57,791 bases of DNA from Eubacteriales bacterium (lineage in GTDB: Bacteria; Bacillota; Clostridia; Oscillospirales; Butyricicoccaceae): the NCBI GenBank assembly GCA_030524205.1, contig JAUNGZ010000016.1, positions 1 through 57,791 of the forward strand, given 5' to 3'. The notes under the pieces are model-generated. The model was not told the DNA's origin. It worked only from the letters and a program-made list of their open reading frames with translations, and searched no databases. The position numbers and the translations under genes were made by a program. Positions 49,864-57,791 of this stretch are shown piece after piece. The stretch's first letter is position 1, and each line of letters opens with the position of its first letter.

Positions 49864-50700
49864 TTAGCCCAGCCGCTCCTTGCGCTCCCTGCCGTCGCGC
49901 AGCAGGGCGGTGAGCGTTTCGCGGTCGCCCGCGCGGATGGCGCGGCGGTATTCGTCCAGATGGCCGATCACCTCGTCGATCTCGCGCGCGAGCGGCTCGG
50001 CGTTGCACAGGAACAGCTCGCTCCACATCGTTTCGTTCAGCTTGGCCACGCGCGTCAGGTCGCGGTAGGAGCCCGCCGAATAGCCGTTGTGCTGGTCGGC
50101 CTCCGGGCTTTTGATGTAAGCCGAGGACACCACGTGCGCGAGCTGCGAGGTGAACGCGATCATGCGGTCGTGCTGGTCGGCCGTGCAGCGCACGGTCTGC
50201 CCGAAGCCAAGGCGCATGAAAAACGCTTCGAGCGCCTGCAAAACCGGCTCGGTGCTCGACCGGTTGGGCACGAGGATCATGCTCGCCCCGTCGAACAGCG
50301 TCGGCAGCGCGTAGTCGAGGCCGGAAAACTCGCGCCCCGCCATCGGATGCCCGCCGACGAAGTGCAGGCCCAGCTCGAGCGCCGGTTTTTCCAGCCGGTC
50401 GGCCATAAACTGCTTGACGCCGACCATATCGACGATGACGCAGCCCTTTTTGAATTTGGGCATGTGCTCGAGCAGCCAGTCGACCGTGGCCTGCGGATAC
50501 AGGCCGATGATGACGAGATCGGCGTCCGCAAAGAGCGCCTCGCCCGCCACGGCGTCGATCGTGCCGTCGGCCTTGGCTTTTTCGGCGGTTTCGCGCGTGC
50601 GGTTCCAGCCGAGCACGCGGCAGTCCGTGTGCCGCTTGATGGCCTGCGCCATCGAGCCGCCCATCAGGCCGAGGCCGGCGATCAGTACGGTGTCAAACAT
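49864..50700 (-). CDS. tyrA: Prephenate dehydrogenase
   Basis: The 278-aa enzyme oxidatively decarboxylates prephenate to 4-hydroxyphenylpyruvate for tyrosine synthesis. The NAD(P) loop is VLIAGLGLMGGSMAQAIKRH, and the catalytic region is HFVGGHPMAGREFSGLDYA. FTSQLAHVVSSAY and GSYRDLTRVA are family landmarks. No chorismate mutase or ACT domain is attached. ATG 50700 lies 8 nt inside the end of the vanZ-like gene, so the two are coupled. Confidence 0.93.
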   Translation of the reverse strand: MFDTVLIAGLGLMGGSMAQAIKRHTDCRVLGWNRTRETAEKAKADGTIDAVAGEALFADADLVIIGLYPQATVDWLLEHMPKFKKGCVIVDMVGVKQFMADRLEKPALELGLHFVGGHPMAGREFSGLDYALPTLFDGASMILVPNRSSTEPVLQALEAFFMRLGFGQTVRCTADQHDRMIAFTSQLAHVVSSAYIKSPEADQHNGYSAGSYRDLTRVAKLNETMWSELFLCNAEPLAREIDEVIGHLDEYRRAIRAGDRETLTALLRDGRERKERLG

Positions 50701-51361
50701 GGTTTCCCTCTCCTTTTTTCGGGGTAACGCGGCAGACCTGCCGCCAAAGCGGGGGGACGCGGCAGAGAACAAACACCAGCAGCGCGCCCGCAAGGTTTAA
50801 GATCAGATCGTCCACGTCGCACGAGCCCGCGCCCGTGTAAACCTGCGCGACCTCAACCGCCGTGATGCCAAGCGTCAGCGTGGCGGTAAAGAAGAAAATG
50901 CTGCGCTGCCAGCGGAACAGCGCGGGCAGGAAAAAGCCCATCGGCGCGAACGCCGCCACGTTGCCCGCGAGGTTCAGAACCACCAGCCGCAGTGAGATAT
51001 TGCCGTAGCCGTAAGCCGACAGGTAGTTTTTGATGGTGCGCAGCGGCTCAAGGTTGACCGCCTCGAACGACACATGGCCGGAAAAGCCGCGGCCGAAGGC
51101 GTTGTCGAAAAACAGAATGTTGGCCAGCACCCATAAGTAGTACCAAAACAGCAGCAGCACGTAATCATGCCGCCGTTTTTCCCGCGCGCCGCGCGGCGCG
51201 CCGAAAAAGAACGCCAGCCACAAAAGCCCCGCGATCGCCGCCGCAAAGGCCAGCTTCCACTCAGGGCCGACCACATACTTGGGCGCCAGCTCGATATATA
51301 AATTGAAGCAGAGCACCGCGGCGGACAAAACCGCCGCGACGACGCGGATCAGGGTCTTCAA
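50693..51361 (-). CDS. VanZ-like family membrane protein
   Basis: The 222-aa protein has five membrane segments. The VanZ-family core is visible in NLEPLRTIKNYLS, LNLAGNVAAFAPMGFFLPAL, and TAVEVAQVYTGAGSCDVDD followed by LILNLAGALLVF. The best start is TTG 51361 (LKTLIRV), with AAAGGAG 11 nt upstream; longer readings overlap nadE. Family function is poorly known. It may be linked to teicoplanin tolerance or envelope homeostasis, but nothing here shows that. It lies between nadE and tyrA. Confidence 0.82.
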   Translation of the reverse strand: MKTLIRVVAAVLSAAVLCFNLYIELAPKYVVGPEWKLAFAAAIAGLLWLAFFFGAPRGAREKRRHDYVLLLFWYYLWVLANILFFDNAFGRGFSGHVSFEAVNLEPLRTIKNYLSAYGYGNISLRLVVLNLAGNVAAFAPMGFFLPALFRWQRSIFFFTATLTLGITAVEVAQVYTGAGSCDVDDLILNLAGALLVFVLCRVPPLWRQVCRVTPKKGEGNHV

Positions 51362-51381
51362 AGCGGCAAACGCTCCTTTTT

Positions 51382-53310
51382 TTACAGGTTTTGCGCCTGC
51401 TCCAGCCAGAGCGCGGCGCAGGCGTCCGACGGCATGCGCCAATCGCCGCGCGGCGACAGCGAAACCGTGCCGACCTTGGGTCCGTCCGGCAGGCAGGAGC
51501 GCTTGAACTGCTGCGCGAAAAAGCGGCGGAGAAAGGTGACGAGCCACTTTTTGATTGTCGCTTCGTCATACGCGCCGGCAAACGCCTTTTTCGCTGCGCG
51601 GTAGATCTTGCGCGGCGGATAGCCGAAGCGCAGCATATAATAGAGGAAAAAGTCGTGCAGCTCATACGGGCCGACAAGATCCTCGGTCTTTTGGCTGATT
51701 TCGCCGTCCCTCGGCGGCAGAAGCTCGGGGGAAACCGGGGTGTCGAGCACGTCGCGCAAAACGGCGGCGAGCGCGGGGTCGGACGCTCTTCCGGCCTCGT
51801 AATCGACCAGAAAGCGCACCAGCGTTTTGGGAATCGAGGCGTTGACGCCGTACATCGACATATGGTCGCCGTTATAGGTGGCCCAGCCGAGCGCCAGCTC
51901 GGACAAATCGCCCGTGCCGACCACCATGCCGCCGTGCATGTTGGCAAGGTCCATCAGCACCATCGTGCGCATGCGCGCCTGCCCGTTTTCAAAGGTGACG
52001 GTCAAATCGTCCTTGCTCTGCCCGATGTCCGCAAAATGCCGGTCGACCGCGCCCTTGATATCGACGGTTTGCAGCGTCGCGCCGTAGGCCTCGGCCAGCT
52101 TTTCCGCATTGCCTTTCGTGCGCGCGGTCGTGCCGAAGCAGGGCATGGTCACCGCGAGGATGCCCCTGCGGTCCAGCCCGAGCCGGTCGAAGGCGTGCGC
52201 CATGACGATCAGCGCGAGCGTCGAATCCAGCCCGCCCGACAGGCCGACGACCGCCGTTTTGGCGTGCGTGTGACGGAGGCGGGTGGCGAGGCCGGCGGCC
52301 TGAATGGTCAAAATCTCCTCGCAGCGCTCGCGCAGGCGGCTCTTGTCCGCCGGGACGAAGGGCGTGCGCGGGAAAACGCGGTCGCGAAGATCGCAGTCCC
52401 GCGCGGGCAGCCAGAACTCCATCCGCCGGTACGCGTCGGGGTCGGCCGCAAAGGTGTTCATGCGGCGGCGGTCGTGCAGCAGGCGGCCGAGGTCGAGGTC
52501 GGCGTACACCACGCCGCTTTCAAAGCGGCGGCTCTCGTTTAAAAGCGCGCCGTTTTCCGCAATCAGGTCGTGTCCGGCGAAAACGAGATCCTGCGTGGAC
52601 TCGCCCACGCCCGCGTCCGCGTACACATAGGCGCACAGCAGACGGGCGGACTGGCTTTTCACCAGCTCGCGCCGGTAGGCCGCCTTGCCGACCAGCTCGT
52701 CCGACGCGGACAGGTTGACGATCACGGTCGCGCCCGCCCGCGCGAGCGCGGCGGAGGGCGGCTCGGGCACCCAGAGATCCTCGCAGATCTCAACGCCGAC
52801 GGCGAACGACGGCATATCGGCGTGCCGCCACACCTGCACGCCGCCGAAGGGCACGCCCTCGAGCGTCTTACCCGACGGCAGGCGCAGGCGGATATCCGTT
52901 TCGATCCCCTCGCCCGAGGTAAACTGGCGCGGCTCATAAAACTCCGCATAGCCCGGCAGGCTGCGCTTGGGCACAAGACCGAGCACGTCGCCGTGCGCGT
53001 GCGCGGCGGCAACATTGTAGATTTTGCCCTCCCACTGGAAGGGCAGGCCGACGACTACCAGCGCGTCGAGCGTTTCGGTTTCGCGCAGCACGGTTTCGAG
53101 CGCGGAAAGCGCGCCGTCCAGCAGCGTTTGCTGCAAAAACAGGTCGCCGCAGGTATAGCCGGTCAGGCACAGCTCGGGAAACGCGATGAGCTGCGCGCCC
53201 TTTCCGGCAGCTTCCTTGGCCAGCTTTACGATCTCCGAGGCGTTGTACGCGCAGTCGGCCACGCGCAGCGCGGGCGTTGCGGCGGCGGCCTTGATAAATC
53301 CGTCCTTCAT
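51382..53310 (-). CDS. nadE: NAD+ synthase, glutamine-hydrolysing
   Basis: The 642-aa enzyme makes NAD+ from nicotinate adenine dinucleotide. The N-terminal nitrilase-like glutaminase has the Glu in FPELCLTGY, Lys in [10 protein letters not shown] and catalytic Cys in [11 protein letters not shown]. The C-terminal synthetase has the PP-loop [14 protein letters not shown] and [25 protein letters not shown] lies 8 nt before ATG 53310; a longer frame to 53370 covers the promoter. The length is typical for the fused bacterial type. vanZ-tyrA follow in the same direction. Confidence 0.95.
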   Translation of the reverse strand: MKDGFIKAAAATPALRVADCAYNASEIVKLAKEAAGKGAQLIAFPELCLTGYTCGDLFLQQTLLDGALSALETVLRETETLDALVVVGLPFQWEGKIYNVAAAHAHGDVLGLVPKRSLPGYAEFYEPRQFTSGEGIETDIRLRLPSGKTLEGVPFGGVQVWRHADMPSFAVGVEICEDLWVPEPPSAALARAGATVIVNLSASDELVGKAAYRRELVKSQSARLLCAYVYADAGVGESTQDLVFAGHDLIAENGALLNESRRFESGVVYADLDLGRLLHDRRRMNTFAADPDAYRRMEFWLPARDCDLRDRVFPRTPFVPADKSRLRERCEEILTIQAAGLATRLRHTHAKTAVVGLSGGLDSTLALIVMAHAFDRLGLDRRGILAVTMPCFGTTARTKGNAEKLAEAYGATLQTVDIKGAVDRHFADIGQSKDDLTVTFENGQARMRTMVLMDLANMHGGMVVGTGDLSELALGWATYNGDHMSMYGVNASIPKTLVRFLVDYEAGRASDPALAAVLRDVLDTPVSPELLPPRDGEISQKTEDLVGPYELHDFFLYYMLRFGYPPRKIYRAAKKAFAGAYDEATIKKWLVTFLRRFFAQQFKRSCLPDGPKVGTVSLSPRGDWRMPSDACAALWLEQAQNL

Positions 53311-53341
53311 GGGCGCATCCTCCAAAATTTCAGATGGGATT

Positions 53342-53370
53342 AGTATACCCCTTTTTGTCCGTTTGCGCAA
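53342..53370 (-). promoter_or_regulatory. Promoter of nadE-vanZ-tyrA
   Basis: TTGCGC (53365-53370) and TATACT (53342-53347), 17-bp spacer, minus strand. Confidence 0.7.
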
Positions 53371-53381
53371 GGCGGCGCCAT

Positions 53382-53411
53382 AAAAAGGGACGGCACAAGC
53401 CGTCCCTTTTT
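53382..53411 (-). terminator. Terminator after pgsA
   Basis: AAAAAGGGACGGC/GCCGTCCCTTTTT, perfect 13-bp stem with T5 on the minus strand, directly after the pgsA stop. Confidence 0.9.
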
Positions 53412-53414
53412 CGT

Positions 53415-53981
53415 TTACTTTTCCTTGACCGCGCCGTCGCGGATGAGGTCCCAGTTTTTGCGCAGGTAGTCAAAGCCGGAATACAGGGTGACAAGGGTCA
53501 TCACCCAGACAATGACCGGAGTAAATAGATGCACAGCAAAAGCATCACTCGGCGTGGCAAAAATCTGCATCAGGAAAATAAGGATGATGCCGCCGATCTG
53601 CACGCAGGTTTTGACCTTGCCCGTCCATGTGGCGGCGAGCACGCGGCCCTTATTGGCCGCGACGATGCGCAGGCTGGTGATGATGAACTCGCGCGCGAGG
53701 ATGATGAACACCATCCACGCCGGGAAAAAGCCTTTTTCAATGAAAATGAGCAGCGCCGCCGTAACGAGCAGCTTGTCGGCCAAGGGGTCGACGAATTTGC
53801 CGAAATCGGTCACCTGATTGTACTTGCGGGCGACGTAGCCGTCCAGAAAATCAGTAAAGCTCGCCACGCAGAACAGCACGAGCGCCGCGATCTGGAACGC
53901 CGCCGTGTCCTGCATCGCGCACCAGATGAAAAACGGGATCATCAAAATGCGCACGATGGTGATTTTATTCGCTAAGGTCAT
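53415..53981 (-). CDS. pgsA: CDP-diacylglycerol-glycerol-3-phosphate 3-phosphatidyltransferase
   Basis: The 188-aa membrane enzyme makes phosphatidylglycerol phosphate. The CDP-alcohol phosphotransferase motif is complete: FLDGYVARKYNQVTDFGKFV then DPLADK, with the D-G-A-R and the two later Asp. Four to six membrane segments are visible. Its start overlaps the rimO end by 17 bp, so they are translated together, a common arrangement in Firmicutes. Confidence 0.95.
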   Translation of the reverse strand: MTLANKITIVRILMIPFFIWCAMQDTAAFQIAALVLFCVASFTDFLDGYVARKYNQVTDFGKFVDPLADKLLVTAALLIFIEKGFFPAWMVFIILAREFIITSLRIVAANKGRVLAATWTGKVKTCVQIGGIILIFLMQIFATPSDAFAVHLFTPVIVWVMTLVTLYSGFDYLRKNWDLIRDGAVKEK

Positions 53982-55314
53982 GGTTTTCGTCCTCCTTCCG
54001 CACGCCGAGCAGGTCGGCGCCCAGACTGTCGGTGATCAAAACAGGCACGAAGTCGCCCGGGGCGACCGCCGCGCCGCTTGCAAAATACACCTTGCCGTCC
54101 ACCTCGACCGAGTCGGCGTAGGTGCGGCCGAAATACAGGGTTTCGTCCTCGTCGAAGCCCTCGGCGAGCACGGTCTGCACCGTGCCGTGGCGGCCGAGAT
54201 TAAACTCGTCCAGCACGCCGGACTGCAATTCCTCGACGATCAGGCGGCGGGTCTGCTTGGTTTCCGCGTCGATCTGGCCGGGCAGCCCGGCGGCGGCGGT
54301 GCCCTCCTCGGGCGAAAACTCGAACACGCCGACGCGCTCGAGGCGCTCCCTCTGCAAAAATTCGCACAGCTCGGCAAACTCGTCCTCGGTTTCGCCCGGC
54401 AGGCCGACGATCAGGCTGGTGCGCAGCACAAGGCCGGGAATCCGCGCGCGCAGCTTTTCCAGCAGGGCGGAGAAGGTTTCGCCGTCGCCCGGGCGGCGCA
54501 TGGCCCTCAGAATGCGCTTCGATACGTGCTGGAGCGGGATGTCCAGATAGTTTACGATCTTGTCCTCTTCCGCGATCACGTCGATCAGCTCGTCGGTGAT
54601 CTGGTCGGGGTACAGGTAGTGCAGGCGGATCCATGTAAAGGGGAGCTTCGCCAGCTCGCGCAGCAGCGCGGGCAGCAGGCGCTTATGCTCCGGCAGGTCG
54701 AGGCCGTACTTGGTGATGTCCTGCGCGATGACGATCAGCTCTTTTACGCCCGCGTCCGCGAGGCCCTTCGCCTCGTCGAGCAGCGCGTCCATTTCGCGCG
54801 AGCGGTACGGCCCGCGCAGTTTCGGGATGATGCAGTAGGCGCAGGTGTTCGAGCAGCCCTCCGCGATCTTGAAATACGCGGTGTAGGACGGCGTCAGCCG
54901 GTCCCGCCCGCCGTCGAGCGCGGCGGCCGCCATATCGGCCATGTACGCGGCCTTTCGGCCGCCGAGCGCGGCATTCGCCGCGTCCGTGATGCTCTCGTAG
55001 CTGCCCGTGCCGCACAGCACGTCGATCTCGGGCAGGTCGCTTTTGATTTCCTCTGCGTAGCGCTGCACCAGACAGCCGGTGACGACCAGGCCCTTCATCC
55101 TGCCCGCCTGCTTGTACCGCGCGGTTTCAAGGATGGTTTCGATGGCCTCGGTCTTGGCGGCCTCGATAAAGCCGCAGGTATTGACCACGCCCACGTCGGC
55201 CTCGGCCATATCGTCCGTGACCTCCCAGCCCGCGTCCCGCAGCAGGGCGAGCATGTGCTCGCTGTCGACCAGATTCTTGGCGCAGCCGAGCGAAATTAAC
55301 CCTATTTTAGGCAT
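53965..55314 (-). CDS. rimO: Ribosomal protein S12 methylthiotransferase RimO
   Basis: The 449-aa radical SAM enzyme adds a methylthio group to the conserved Asp of ribosomal protein uS12. The N-terminal UPF0004 cluster starts ISLGCAKNLVDSE, with later Cys in NTCGF and GCLVQRY. The radical SAM cluster is EGCSNTCAYCIIP (CX3CX2C). The C-terminal TRAM domain is around RTYADSVEVDGKVYF. ATG 55314 follows AAGGAGAGGC. It leads a rimO-pgsA operon. Confidence 0.95.
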   Translation of the reverse strand: MPKIGLISLGCAKNLVDSEHMLALLRDAGWEVTDDMAEADVGVVNTCGFIEAAKTEAIETILETARYKQAGRMKGLVVTGCLVQRYAEEIKSDLPEIDVLCGTGSYESITDAANAALGGRKAAYMADMAAAALDGGRDRLTPSYTAYFKIAEGCSNTCAYCIIPKLRGPYRSREMDALLDEAKGLADAGVKELIVIAQDITKYGLDLPEHKRLLPALLRELAKLPFTWIRLHYLYPDQITDELIDVIAEEDKIVNYLDIPLQHVSKRILRAMRRPGDGETFSALLEKLRARIPGLVLRTSLIVGLPGETEDEFAELCEFLQRERLERVGVFEFSPEEGTAAAGLPGQIDAETKQTRRLIVEELQSGVLDEFNLGRHGTVQTVLAEGFDEDETLYFGRTYADSVEVDGKVYFASGAAVAPGDFVPVLITDSLGADLLGVRKEDENHDLSE

Positions 55315-55346
55315 GTTGCCTCTCCTTTTAAGTGGAATCACATCCT

Positions 55347-55375
55347 ATTATACAGCACGCGCGCGCGTTTGTCAC
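55347..55375 (-). promoter_or_regulatory. Promoter of rimO-pgsA
   Basis: GTGACA (55370-55375) and TATAAT (55347-55352), 17-bp spacer. The -35 overlaps the pepF stop codon, so no terminator separates pepF from rimO and read-through is likely. Confidence 0.75.
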
Positions 55376-57171
55376 GAGAGAAGGCTCTCCATTTCGCCGA
55401 TCAGCTCGTCAAACAGGGCGACAGCGTCCGCGACGGGCGCGGGGCCCGCCATATCGACGCCCGCGCCGCGCAGCAGCGCGATCGGGTCCTTGGAGCACCC
55501 GCCGGACAGGAAGCCGAGGTAGTCGCGCACCGCGCCCGCGCCCTCCCGCAGGATACGGCGGGACAGCGCGATGGCGGCGGCGTAGCCGGTCGCGTACTGG
55601 TAGACGTAGTAATCGTAGTAAAAATGCGGAATGCGCGCCCACTCGAGGGCGATTTCGTCGTCAATCACCATATCGGGGCCGAAATACGCTTCGTTGAGCG
55701 CCTTGTAGCGCGCGCACAGGGCCTCGGCCGTCGTGCCCTCGCCGCGCTGGGTCATCTCGTTCATTTGCAGCTCGAACTCCGCGAACATGGTCTGGCGGTA
55801 GAAGGTCGCGCGGAACTGCTCCAAAAAGTGGTTGACCAGATAGGCGCGCTGCTTTTTATCCGCCGTCACCGACAGCAGATATTCCATCAGCAGCGCCTCG
55901 TTGCAGGTCGAGGCGACTTCGGCCACAAAGATCACGTAATCCTGATAGGCCGTCGGCTGGGTTTTGTTGGACAGGTACGAGTGCACGGCGTGGCCCATTT
56001 CATGCACCAGCGTGAACACGTCGTCGAGCGTGCCCTTAAAATTGAGCAGCACATAGGGATGCACGCGCGCGCCCGCCGAATACGCGCCCGAACGCTTGCC
56101 CTCGTTCTCGTACACGTCGATCCAGCCGTTCGCAAAGCCCTCGCGCAGGATGGCGAGGTAGTCCTCCCCGAGCGGCGCGAGCGCTTTGAGCGCGATTTCC
56201 TTGGCCTCGTCGAACGTAAAGCGCATTTCCACCCCGTCGACGATGGGCACGTACAGGTCGTACATGTGCAGCCGGTCCAGTCCGAGCGCGCGGCGGCGCA
56301 GCGACACATAGCGGTGCATGGGCGCGAGGCCGGCGCGCACGCCCTCGATCAGGCTGTGATATACGCCTGCCGGCACCTCGGTGCCGTCGAGCGCGGCCTC
56401 CAGCGTTGAGGAATACTGCCGCGCGTTCGCAAAAAACAGCAGGCTCTTCATCTGCGCGGACAGGGTGGCCGCGGCGGTGTTGCGGAACCTTCCGTACACC
56501 GAATAGACCGAGTGAAACGCGCTTTTGCGCAGCGCGCGGTCGTAGGACTGCATCAGCGGCACAAAGGTGCCGTGGGTGACGGGGTGCTTTTCCCCCTCGC
56601 CGTCGACCGCGTCCGGGAAGGTCAGGTCGGCGTCGTTCAGCATGGAGAAGATCTCGTCCGGACACTGCGCCATTTCGCCCGCGGCGGCGAGCAGGGCCTC
56701 CTCCTTTTCGCCCAGCACGTGCGCGCGGCGGCGGCGCACGCGGTCGATCGCAAGGCGGTAGTTTTCGAGCGCGGGCGCGTCCTCATAAAAGCGGGCGAGC
56801 GTTTCGTCCGGGATGGCGAGCAGCTCGGGCGTTTCAAACGCGCACGCGCTTTGCAGCTCGACCGCGAGGCGCGTGGCCTGCCCGACCATCTCCTGATAGG
56901 CGGCGGCGCGGGTGTCCTCGTCGCTCTTGCGCTGGGCGTAGTGCACAAGCGCGTCGAAGGCGAGGCTGATCTCGTCGTCAAGCTTTAGGAACGCGAGCAG
57001 CGTCTCGCCGCTTTCGCCCAGCCGGCCCCGATACGAGGCGGCGCGGGGCGCATACTCCTTCGCGGCGGCAAGGGCGGCGCGCCAGTCCTCATCCGAGGCG
57101 AACAGGTCGCTGATCGCCCATTTGTCCGCGGCGGCAACGTCGGCGCGGGCGGGGATTTTAGTCGTTTCCAT
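55372..57171 (-). CDS. pepF: Oligoendopeptidase F (M3 family)
   Basis: The 599-aa cytoplasmic zinc peptidase cuts short peptides. The zinc motif is VHEMGHAVHSYL (HEXXH), with the third ligand in EVASTCNEALLMEYLL. Other family landmarks are ENYRLAIDRVRRRRAHVLGE and FYYDYYVYQYATGYAAAIAL near the C-terminus. ATG 57171 follows GGAAAGGAAG; longer readings run into the repeat region. Length is normal for PepF. Confidence 0.95.
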   Translation of the reverse strand: METTKIPARADVAAADKWAISDLFASDEDWRAALAAAKEYAPRAASYRGRLGESGETLLAFLKLDDEISLAFDALVHYAQRKSDEDTRAAAYQEMVGQATRLAVELQSACAFETPELLAIPDETLARFYEDAPALENYRLAIDRVRRRRAHVLGEKEEALLAAAGEMAQCPDEIFSMLNDADLTFPDAVDGEGEKHPVTHGTFVPLMQSYDRALRKSAFHSVYSVYGRFRNTAAATLSAQMKSLLFFANARQYSSTLEAALDGTEVPAGVYHSLIEGVRAGLAPMHRYVSLRRRALGLDRLHMYDLYVPIVDGVEMRFTFDEAKEIALKALAPLGEDYLAILREGFANGWIDVYENEGKRSGAYSAGARVHPYVLLNFKGTLDDVFTLVHEMGHAVHSYLSNKTQPTAYQDYVIFVAEVASTCNEALLMEYLLSVTADKKQRAYLVNHFLEQFRATFYRQTMFAEFELQMNEMTQRGEGTTAEALCARYKALNEAYFGPDMVIDDEIALEWARIPHFYYDYYVYQYATGYAAAIALSRRILREGAGAVRDYLGFLSGGCSKDPIALLRGAGVDMAGPAPVADAVALFDELIGEMESLLS

Positions 57172-57211
57172 GGAAATACTTCCTTTCCGGTGTGGTTTCT
57201 CGTTCCTTATT

Positions 57212-57240
57212 ATGATACCGCAGGGGGCGGAAACATGCAA
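57212..57240 (-). promoter_or_regulatory. Possible promoter of pepF
   Basis: TTGCAT (57235-57240) and TATCAT (57212-57217), 17-bp spacer on the minus strand, about 40 nt before the start. Confidence 0.55.
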
Positions 57241-57299
57241 GGGGGAGGGGAGATTTCGCCGCCCATGGGGGCGGCGGGGGGTTCGCGCGCTGCGGCGCG

Positions 57300-57473
57300 G
57301 GCGCACAAGAGGGGCGAACCCTACGGTTTCTCCCCTCTTGCGAATCACCCCTTTTCCCTTGTTCCCAATGGAATCCCGGGCCGATGCAATCGGCCCTCCC
57401 GCACGGCACACCGCTCCGAAAAGAATGGCGGGGGCCGAAGCGGAGGGATCTGCCGCGCAGAAGCCCGCGCCGC
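57300..57473 (+). repeat. Dispersed ~175-bp intergenic repeat, copy 2
   Basis: Homologous to 10147-10321 in the same orientation, including CTCCCGCACGGCACACCGCT and CGCGCAGAAGCCCGCGCCGC. The first hairpin is imperfect here (CAAGAGGGGCGAACC against GGTTTCTCCCCTCTTG). Next to it GGGCCGAT/ATCGGCCC forms a second hairpin. It sits upstream of pepF, on the opposite strand to it. Confidence 0.85.
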
Positions 57474-57744
57474 GCTCCGCACCGGAGGGTGCGTGCCGGA
57501 CAAGGCCGACGACCTTCCGCTCTATGCGCGCGTAACAGCGCGCGCGGGAGGGTGCGCAAAAGGGTGCATGCCCATATTGTGCCGCGCCGCACCCTCCGAA
57601 AGGAGCGCAAGGCGCGTCGCGCCACGGGCAGCACAGTCTAGTTCCGCAGCCGACCGCATCCCCGAAACGCACCGCAGCCCGCCTTGTCGTAGGGATTATA
57701 ACGGCGGCTAACGCACCCCAATAAACGTTGGGAGGAAGCGGTTT
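57474..57744. other. Non-coding stretch at the window end
   Basis: I see no supported ORF. The sequence GGAGGGTGCG occurs near 57484 and 57549, and its complement GCACCCTCC near 57589, so the segment can fold back on itself. No promoter or terminator was recognised. Confidence 0.4.
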
Positions 57745-57787
57745 CCTAAGTATCGCGGGGGGACGAAGTCCCCCCATTATACTTAGG
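57745..57787. repeat. Composite inverted repeat at the window end
   Basis: CCTAAGTAT (57745-57753) pairs with ATACTTAGG (57779-57787) around an inner GGGGGGAC/GTCCCCCC stem with a GAA loop. It may be a terminator or a palindromic element belonging to the gene beyond the window. Confidence 0.7.
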
Positions 57788-57791
57788 CGCC

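Noticed and set aside
48529-50727. 732-codon open frame on the plus strand over the MFS and tyrA genes
   Set aside because: Low-complexity Arg/Ala/Gln/His translation, antisense to recognisable proteins, with no plausible start.

Overview
The window reads as chromosome of an anaerobic, high-GC, endospore-forming Firmicute, most likely a gut Oscillospirales/Butyricicoccaceae-type bacterium. This is an inference from the SpoVAC-AD-AE set, a class 1B PyrD/PyrK pair, a PyrR regulator, a desulfoferrodoxin-type superoxide reductase, SLH and L,D-transpeptidase wall proteins, and strong Gram-positive promoters. No rRNA, tRNA, CRISPR array, insertion sequence or transposase was seen.

Layout. 1-3.5 kb: the start of an atypical response regulator (minus), then pyrK-pyrD and a phosphatase-acetyltransferase fusion (plus). 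3.8-9.8 kb: the converging operon pyrR-pyrF-carA-carB behind a strong promoter and an attenuator-like terminator. 10-12 kb: a probable queuine salvage pair (radical SAM lyase plus YhhQ transporter) behind a preQ1-I riboswitch. 12-16.4 kb: sodium-linked transport (AGCS, NhaC) and a MATE exporter. 16.7-20.1 kb: an accessory stretch with a zinc alcohol dehydrogenase, a peroxiredoxin and a low-GC GHKL-ATPase/nuclease fusion. 20.2-23.6 kb: an MFS drug exporter with a leader-peptide attenuator, a lone ABC ATPase, dCMP deaminase and superoxide reductase. 23.7-31 kb: citrate synthase, a large SecD-head/SLH/L,D-transpeptidase protein, a zinc-ribbon membrane protein and a lipase. 31-38 kb: BrnQ, a glycine-riboswitch-controlled AGCS symporter, and an FHA-fused SEDS glycosyltransferase with its partner PBP. 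38-44.6 kb: a sugar locus (NanE, RpiR, Gfo/Idh/MocA, PTS EIICB, HAD, PTS EIIA, ROK kinase). 44.7-57.2 kb: tRNA-dihydrouridine synthase, spoVAC-AD-AE, an ECF S component, an MFS protein, nadE-vanZ-tyrA, rimO-pgsA and pepF.

The most unusual signals are non-coding. A module of three consecutive stem-loops with conserved order and linkers lies immediately after the stop codons of three unrelated genes (carB, dCMP deaminase, the zinc-ribbon protein), always in the sense orientation, with different but self-complementary stem sequences. A separate repeat of about 175 bp occurs twice, 47 kb apart. The MFS exporter has a 12-codon leader ORF followed by mutually exclusive hairpins, the last next to the exporter's ribosome binding site. 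The best candidate for a little-described protein system is the solitary GHKL-ATPase/PD-(D/E)XK fusion at 18.3-20.1 kb.
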